11,501 bases of DNA from an uncultured Campylobacter sp. (GTDB lineage: Bacteria; Campylobacterota; Campylobacteria; Campylobacterales; Campylobacteraceae). This document shows, in pieces, positions 7,380 through 11,501 of this stretch (its first letter is position 1; the number at the start of each line of letters is the position of its first letter). The stretch covers positions 1 through 11,501 of the forward strand of contig NZ_CALIJA010000007.1 of assembly GCF_938017615.1 (NCBI RefSeq). The letters are read 5' to 3'. The notes beneath the pieces were generated by a model. That model was not told the origin of the DNA, did no database searches, and worked only from the letters and a program-made list of their open reading frames with translations. A program made the translations under genes and the position numbers.

Positions 7380-7406
7380 TTAGCACTCAAACACATTGAG
7401 TGCCAA
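7380..7406. promoter_or_regulatory. CIRCE element (HrcA operator)
   Basis: TTAGCACTC-N9-GAGTGCCAA, one mismatch from the consensus TTAGCACTC-N9-GAGTGCTAA. HrcA bound here would cover the predicted start site and block transcription of groESL at normal temperature. CIRCE is among the most conserved operators in bacteria, so the call is secure. Confidence 0.96.
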
Positions 7407-7440
7407 TTTTAGAAAATCACAAATCAAAGAAAGGACTGAA

Positions 7441-7704
7441 ATGAAATTTCAACCACTTGGCAAGCGCGTTCTAATCGAGCGCGAGGAGGAAACTAAAAAG
7501 ACCGCTTCGGGCATCATCATCCCCGACAATGCTTCAAAAGAGAAGCCTTCGACCGGTAAAATCGTAGCCGTCGGCAGCGAATGTGAAGGTGTCAAAAATG
7601 GCGATACCGTAGCGTTTGCAAAATACGCAGGCAGCGAGATTAGCTTAGACGATAAGAAATACCTTATCTTAAATTTAGAAGATGTTTTAGGCATAATTAA
7701 ATAA
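7441..7704 (+). CDS. groES: Co-chaperonin GroES (Hsp10)
   Basis: Forms the seven-membered lid that closes the GroEL folding chamber in the cytosol. The 87-residue protein is a full-length GroES: MKFQPLGKRVLIEREE at the start, the mobile loop with the hydrophobic III contact (TASGIIIPDNASKEK, 21-35), TGKIVAVG (38-45), and the C-terminal YLILNLEDVLGIIK. Loop residues usually read GGIVL; here the order is SGIII, a conservative change. The true start is the ATG at 7441 with AAAGGA just upstream (7430-7435); an earlier in-frame TTG at 7396 lies inside CIRCE and is not a start. It is followed after 12 bp by groEL, so the two form one heat-shock operon. Confidence 0.98.
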   Translation: MKFQPLGKRVLIEREEETKKTASGIIIPDNASKEKPSTGKIVAVGSECEGVKNGDTVAFAKYAGSEISLDDKKYLILNLEDVLGIIK

Positions 7705-7716
7705 AAAGGATTGAAA

Positions 7717-9354
7717 ATGGCAAAAGAGATTATTTTTTCAGACGACGCAAGAAACAAGCTTTACGCGGGCGTTAGGAAGCTAAACGACGCTGTAAAAGTT
7801 ACGATGGGACCTCGCGGTCGCAATGTCTTAATCCAAAAGAGCTTCGGCGCTCCTGCGATCACAAAAGACGGCGTGAGCGTGGCTAAAGAGATCGAGCTAA
7901 AAGATACGCTCGAGAATATGGGCGCTTCTTTGGTGCGCGAAGTAGCGAGTAAAACCAACGATCAAGCAGGAGATGGTACTACTACAGCAACCGTGCTAGC
8001 TCACGCGATCTTTAAAGAGGGCCTACGCAACGTAACTGCGGGCGCAAATCCGATCGAAGTTAAGCGCGGTATGGATAAATTTAGCGCTGCGGTTATCGAG
8101 GAGCTAAAAAAATCCTCTAAAAAAGTAAGTGGCAAAAAAGAGATCGCTCAGGTCGCTACGATCTCTGCTAATAACGACAGCGCGGTGGGCGATCTGATCG
8201 CAGACGCTATGGAAAGAGTCGGCAAGGATGGCGTTATCACGGTAGAAGAGGCAAAATCTATCAACGATGAGTTAAACGTAGTCGAGGGAATGCAGTTTGA
8301 CCGCGGCTATCTAAGCCCGTATTTTATTACAAATGCTGAGAAGATGCTGGTCGAGCTAGCTTCTCCACTAGTGCTTCTATTTGACAAAAAAATTACAAAT
8401 TTAAAAGATCTTCTTCCGGTTTTGGAGCAGGTTCAAAAAAGCGGCAAACCGCTTCTAATCATCGCCGAGGATATCGAGGGCGAGGCGCTTGCGACCTTGG
8501 TCGTAAATAAACTTCGCGGCGTGTTAAACATCTCTGCGGTCAAAGCCCCTGGATTTGGCGATCGCAGAAAGGCGATGCTTGAAGATATTGCGATTTTAAC
8601 AGGCGGTACCGTCATAAGCGAGGAGCTTGGTAGAACGCTAGAAAGCGCTTCTATGGCTGATCTCGGACAAGCCGAGCGCATCGTGATCGACAAAGATAAC
8701 ACCACTATCGTAGGCGGCGCGGGCAAGAAAAAAGATATCGACGCGCGTGTTTTGCAGATCAAAGCTCAAATCGCAGAGACTACGAGCGATTACGACAAAG
8801 AGAAGCTTCAAGAGCGCATGGCTAAGCTTAGCGGCGGCGTCGCGGTCATCAAGGTGGGCGCTGCGACCGAAACCGAGATGAAAGAGAAAAAAGACCGCGT
8901 GGACGATGCTCTAAACGCAACCAAAGCAGCCGTAGACGAGGGTATCGTAATCGGCGGCGGCGCTGCGCTAATCAGAGCGGGACTTAGCGTAAAACTAGCT
9001 CTAAGCGGCGACGAGCTTATCGGTGCGGACATCGTTAAGCGCGCGCTTTTCGCTCCACTTCGCCAGATCGCAGAGAATGCGGGATTTGACGCGGGTGTCG
9101 TAGCAAATAAGGTCGAGCAGGGCTCAGACAAAAAATTTGGCTTCAACGCCGCAAACGGCGAGTACGTCAATATGTTTGAGGCAGGTATCATCGATCCTGT
9201 GAAGGTCGAGCGTATTGCGCTTCAAAACGCGGTCTCCGTCGCAAGCCTGCTTCTAACGACCGAAGCGACCGTAAGCGAGATCAAAGAGGAGAAACCTGCA
9301 ATGCCTCCAATGCCTGATATGGGCGGAATGGGTGGCATGGGCGGAATGATGTAG
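7717..9354 (+). CDS. groEL: Chaperonin GroEL (Hsp60)
   Basis: ATP-driven folding of cytosolic proteins in a double seven-membered ring. The 545-residue length is typical. Features: TMGPRGRNVLIQKSFGAPAITKDGVSVAKEIE (29-60) with the nucleotide-site Asp51, GDGTTT (85-90) with Asp86 (Asp52 and Asp87 of E. coli), a complete apical domain, the KDRVDDALNATKAAVDEG segment with the catalytic Asp near 397, GGGAALIR, and a C-terminal tail of GGM repeats (MGGMGGMGGMM). The ATG at 7717 is preceded by AAAAAGGA (7703-7710); an in-frame TTG at 7711 is too close to that site to be the start. No internal stop or frameshift. Cotranscribed with groES from the CIRCE-controlled promoter. Confidence 0.99.
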   Translation: MAKEIIFSDDARNKLYAGVRKLNDAVKVTMGPRGRNVLIQKSFGAPAITKDGVSVAKEIELKDTLENMGASLVREVASKTNDQAGDGTTTATVLAHAIFKEGLRNVTAGANPIEVKRGMDKFSAAVIEELKKSSKKVSGKKEIAQVATISANNDSAVGDLIADAMERVGKDGVITVEEAKSINDELNVVEGMQFDRGYLSPYFITNAEKMLVELASPLVLLFDKKITNLKDLLPVLEQVQKSGKPLLIIAEDIEGEALATLVVNKLRGVLNISAVKAPGFGDRRKAMLEDIAILTGGTVISEELGRTLESASMADLGQAERIVIDKDNTTIVGGAGKKKDIDARVLQIKAQIAETTSDYDKEKLQERMAKLSGGVAVIKVGAATETEMKEKKDRVDDALNATKAAVDEGIVIGGGAALIRAGLSVKLALSGDELIGADIVKRALFAPLRQIAENAGFDAGVVANKVEQGSDKKFGFNAANGEYVNMFEAGIIDPVKVERIALQNAVSVASLLLTTEATVSEIKEEKPAMPPMPDMGGMGGMGGMM

Positions 9355-9394
9355 TCCCGCGGGGGCGTCATTCGGCGCTCCTATGCCATTGAAA

Positions 9395-9450
9395 CGGCGC
9401 TGCGAGATTTTTACAGCGCCGCGAAATGCTTTATGCGCGGCGATATTTTT
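9395..9450 (+). terminator. Candidate groESL terminator with two exclusive hairpins
   Basis: Hairpin A: CGGCGCTG (9395-9402) with CAGCGCCG (9414-9421), 8 bp perfect, no T tract. Hairpin B: CGCCGCG (9417-9423) with CGCGGCG (9436-9442), 7 bp perfect, followed by ATATTTTT (9443-9450). The hairpins share bases 9417-9421 and cannot form together. B has the form of an intrinsic terminator for groEL, although it lies about 60 bp after the stop and its loop is long (12 nt). Confidence 0.5.
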
Positions 9451-9744
9451 GCTATGCGCAGTAAAATGAGATGTGCCGCGTTTTGGATATGTCTAAGGCG
9501 CGGCGATTTATTATGAATTAGCGATTAAGCGGTGTAATTTTTAGTCACTGCATGATCTTATAAATTTCGTATCTCACCGCAAATTTACGGTTTTGCCGCA
9601 TTATCCTTTAAATTTAAAAACTTTATCTGAGCTTACTTTTTACCTTAAATTCTGACTTGCCACTCAAAATCTAAGCGCAGAATTCTAAAACTTTAAAATT
9701 TTTCAGCTCTCCTTCTTAAGCGCTTACAAGATAAAATTTTTGCC

Positions 9745-9773
9745 GTGACGTCATATTTTTAGTGTGATAAAAT
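9745..9773 (+). promoter_or_regulatory. Candidate promoter upstream of the basic-protein gene
   Basis: GTGACG (9745-9750; 4 of 6 consensus matches), a 17-bp spacer with a T-rich part, and TAAAAT (9768-9773). Predicted start near 9780, about 160 nt before the ATG at 9941. The -35 overlaps an 8-bp palindrome TGACGTCA (9746-9753) that could be an operator. Confidence 0.45.
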
Positions 9774-9779
9774 TCTATT

Positions 9780-9831
9780 GCCAAACAGAATCCTAGCTGC
9801 GGAATTTTTAAAGCTTAGCCTTTTGTTTGGC
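9780..9831 (+). ncRNA. Structured leader or small RNA hairpin
   Basis: GCCAAACAGAA (9780-9790) pairs with TTTTGTTTGGC (9821-9831) over 11 bp with one G-T pair. The loop contains a second short stem with a one-base bulge (CTAGCT with AGCTTAG). The left arm begins exactly at the start predicted from the -10 at 9768-9773. It has no T tract after it, so it is more likely the folded 5' leader of the gene at 9941 than an independent small RNA. Structure is read by eye only. Confidence 0.35.
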
Positions 9832-9940
9832 GATACGGCTTGGAATTAGAGCTGAAATTTCATAGCCTCACTCATTAAATTTAACGTGGCTTAATCTAAG
9901 CTTTGCTAAATTTCGCCTAAAATCCATGGAAAGGAAAACG

Positions 9941-10966
9941 ATGAAAAATTTAGCTCGTATTTTTTTAATTGCGTTCATTTTGACGAGCTTCTCTAGCGTT
10001 TTTGCTGCGCAGCAAAACCATGAATTGCCTGTCGCGTTGCAAAACCATAAATATAAAATTTCATCTCAGAATTTACGAGTCAAAGATCATCTGAGTAAAA
10101 ATACTTCGGTGAAATCCTCTACCGAGCCGCATGCTAAAAAATCTGCAAATGCTAAAAGCCTTTCAAAATCCAAGCTCACAAAAAATACGCGTGCGTCTAG
10201 GAATTTCGCTAAAAATTTCACGCAAAAAAGTGCGAAAAATTTCACTAAAAATTCTAGGCAAAATTCCGCATCGCATTCTGCGAGAAATAAAGCATCTAGG
10301 CACCCGGCTAATCAATCAAACAGCCAGAATGGAGCTAGCAAGAGTCTAGTTGCGACGCTAATGCGTTTGTCAAAGACCCGTATCTATGAGGACGAGGCGC
10401 CAAGCGCTCGCGATACGGAGCAAACTTACAGAGGCGCAGATATGCGGAGAAGCGTAAGCGCGCAAACTCACGGAGGCGCGGATGAGCAGACCGGCAAAAT
10501 CATAGACGCACAAGCTCGCTACGGCTATAGTGCAACTCGTTCTGGCGCTATGGGGCATACAGCTGCATCTCATTCGAGCGCCACGAAGTATACGGCTCGT
10601 CAAAATGCCCGCGCGCCCTATCTTCCCACATCTGCTCGCTCTAGCCGTGCGATAGGGCGCCCTAGCGGTAGCGCGCTTAGTAAGATGTCGTCGCCAAAGC
10701 GGGGTAATGCGCTAGGGCAAGGTGCTGCGATGCGTTATGATGAGCGTTGGGCGAAGCCCGCTCCACAGCCTTACGAGCCTGCGCCTGAGACCGAGAAAAA
10801 GCGCGGGCTGATATTTTCGTCGCAGTGGGGCCCCGCCGCGCCGAAAAGCAAGTGGCAGCAGCACGAAGCCCCGACGGATGACGCTTCGTCGCGCAATGAG
10901 TCGGTGATGGATATGCTGCAGGACAAGATGAGCAGGGTCAAGGTGAATATGGAGCTAGTGCGCTAG
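9941..10966 (+). CDS. Secreted, very basic low-complexity protein of unknown function
   Basis: A 341-residue protein that I do not recognise. A Sec signal peptide is clear (MKNLARIFLIAFILTSFSSVFA, cleavage after Ala22), so the mature protein is exported. Residues 23-150 are dominated by Lys, Arg, Ser, Asn, Ala and Thr with almost no long hydrophobic stretches and include a tandem eight-residue repeat AKNFTQKS / AKNFTKNS (90-105). The rest is also low in hydrophobics, rich in Ser, Ala and Arg, with a Pro-rich stretch (KPAPQPYEPAPE, about 272-283) and a C-terminal part that may form a short helix (SVMDMLQDKMSRVKVNMELV). No cysteine. It is probably intrinsically disordered and strongly positively charged, which would suit binding to peptidoglycan, lipopolysaccharide or nucleic acid, but that is only inference. 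ATG 9941 is preferred over the in-frame ATG at 9926 because AAGGA (9931-9935) lies between them and the signal peptide then starts with MKN. It has no close neighbour. Confidence 0.75.
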   Translation: MKNLARIFLIAFILTSFSSVFAAQQNHELPVALQNHKYKISSQNLRVKDHLSKNTSVKSSTEPHAKKSANAKSLSKSKLTKNTRASRNFAKNFTQKSAKNFTKNSRQNSASHSARNKASRHPANQSNSQNGASKSLVATLMRLSKTRIYEDEAPSARDTEQTYRGADMRRSVSAQTHGGADEQTGKIIDAQARYGYSATRSGAMGHTAASHSSATKYTARQNARAPYLPTSARSSRAIGRPSGSALSKMSSPKRGNALGQGAAMRYDERWAKPAPQPYEPAPETEKKRGLIFSSQWGPAAPKSKWQQHEAPTDDASSRNESVMDMLQDKMSRVKVNMELVR

Positions 10967-11501
10967 CCTAGGCGGCACGCCGGCGCAATTTATATGCGTA
11001 GGCGGTTTAAATTTTGCTGCCTCTCGCGATACTGGCGCGGTGTGCAAAACACGAACGGCTGACGTTTTTTTCGGCTTTGCCGCCGTGCGAAACAATGCCC
11101 TAATGCTGCAATTAAAAATAAAATTTTCATATTTCATCCATGCGCTTTGAAATTTCACGGCTGCATGCCGCGCTGCTAGGATAAACCATACTGCACTCGT
11201 TTTGCGCGAGTGAGCGCTGCGACGATACTGTGGGTAAAATTTCGCGGAAATTTCAAAAGCTTAATTTTGTAATTTTATGTCGCAGGACTTCGCTTGCCTG
11301 CTAAATTCGCAGAATTTTGCTTAACTGCGTGGTTTATTAAATTTCGCTTGCCATCAAATTTTGTAGAGTTTCGCCTGCTAGCGGAATTTTTAGAATTTTA
11401 TTAGATAGCGGAATTTTATAGAGCTCTATTCGCTCAAATTTCGCGGCGAAATGAAATTTTTTGCAAGCGTAAAAGCAAAATTTAATAGATGAAATTCTGC
11501 A
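10967..11501. other. Right-hand region without a recognised gene
   Basis: No convincing gene in 535 bp. Seen here: a T7 run at 11065-11071, a small hairpin CACTCG-N7-CGAGTG (11194-11212), a palindrome AAATTTC-GCG-GAAATTT (11237-11253) and a degenerate 27-bp tandem repeat (11289-11423). On the minus strand, 54 codons are open from the right edge to a TAA at 11337-11339; this could be the tail of a gene that starts outside the window, but the evidence is too thin to call it. Confidence 0.45.
11289..11423. repeat. Degenerate 27-bp tandem repeat, five units
   Basis: Units start at 11289, 11316, 11343, 11370 and 11397. Units 1 and 3 share TTCGCTTGCC exactly and match at about 20 of 27 positions. 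Units 4 and 5 share TAGCGGAATTTT exactly at 27-bp spacing. Unit 2 keeps TT-GCTT--CTGC of unit 1. All end in an A/G/T-rich stretch such as AGAAT or AGAG. Period 27 equals nine codons, but only the right two and a half units are open in the one frame I followed (minus strand). Confidence 0.55.

Larger units (their letters stand above)
9355..9940. other. Spacer between groEL and the basic-protein gene
   Basis: No gene is supported in these 586 bp on either strand. The left part has several GC-rich inverted repeats, the centre is AT-rich with AAATTT words, and the right part holds a promoter-like element and a structured leader (see separate entries). No tRNA cloverleaf was seen. Confidence 0.5.

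Noticed and set aside
7396..7440. An N-terminal extension of GroES from a TTG
   Set aside because: It would start inside CIRCE with no ribosome site, while the ATG at 7441 has a good AAAGGA and gives the usual GroES N terminus.
9746..9753. TGACGTCA as a specific known operator
   Set aside because: An 8-bp palindrome alone is too short, and I know no Campylobacter regulator with this site; kept only as a note on the promoter entry.
11289..11423. CRISPR array
   Set aside because: The 27-bp units are contiguous and degenerate, with no conserved repeat alternating with unique spacers and no cas gene in the window.
11337..11501. Partial minus-strand gene entering from the right edge
   Set aside because: Only 54 open codons, no recognisable motif and no visible start. 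It is mentioned in the region and repeat entries but is too weak to annotate.

Overview
The window looks like chromosomal DNA of a Campylobacter of moderate GC content (Campylobacterota). The grounds are the GroES/GroEL sequences, the many AAATTT/AAAATTTT words in spacers, AAGGA-type ribosome sites, T-rich extended -10 promoters, and a groESL operon that carries both an HrcA site (CIRCE) and a good candidate HspR site (HAIR). A relative of the C. gracilis/C. showae/C. rectus group is my best guess; the species cannot be fixed from sequence alone.

Left part (1-2507): a monocistronic quinol-dependent nitric oxide reductase (qNOR, norB/norZ) with all metal-ligand histidines and active-site glutamates. 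A Crp/Fnr-type palindrome lies 41.5 bp upstream of the start inferred from its -10 box, and a strong intrinsic terminator follows the gene. Middle left (2640-4600): a YqeY/GatB-domain protein, then a small lipoprotein and a two-helix membrane protein, both of unknown function. Middle (4980-7233, minus strand): a large AsmA-family protein with one N-terminal membrane anchor and repeated modules.

The 207-bp spacer at 7234-7440 is the regulatory centre. It holds a consensus sigma-70 promoter for groES-groEL (TTGACA, 17 bp, TATAAT), CIRCE over the start site, a HAIR-like inverted repeat further upstream, and a divergent promoter for the AsmA gene. groES and groEL follow with a 12-bp gap. A 586-bp spacer behind groEL has GC-rich hairpins and, near its end, a promoter-like element followed by a structured leader. 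This leads into a secreted, very basic, low-complexity protein (9941-10966). The last 535 bp have no recognisable gene, but contain a degenerate 27-bp tandem repeat near the right edge.

I see no mobile element, CRISPR array, tRNA or rRNA. Most genes are housekeeping or respiratory. The less understood parts are the basic secreted protein with its leader, the lipoprotein/membrane-protein pair, and the 27-bp repeat. I did not find a clearly new multi-gene system.
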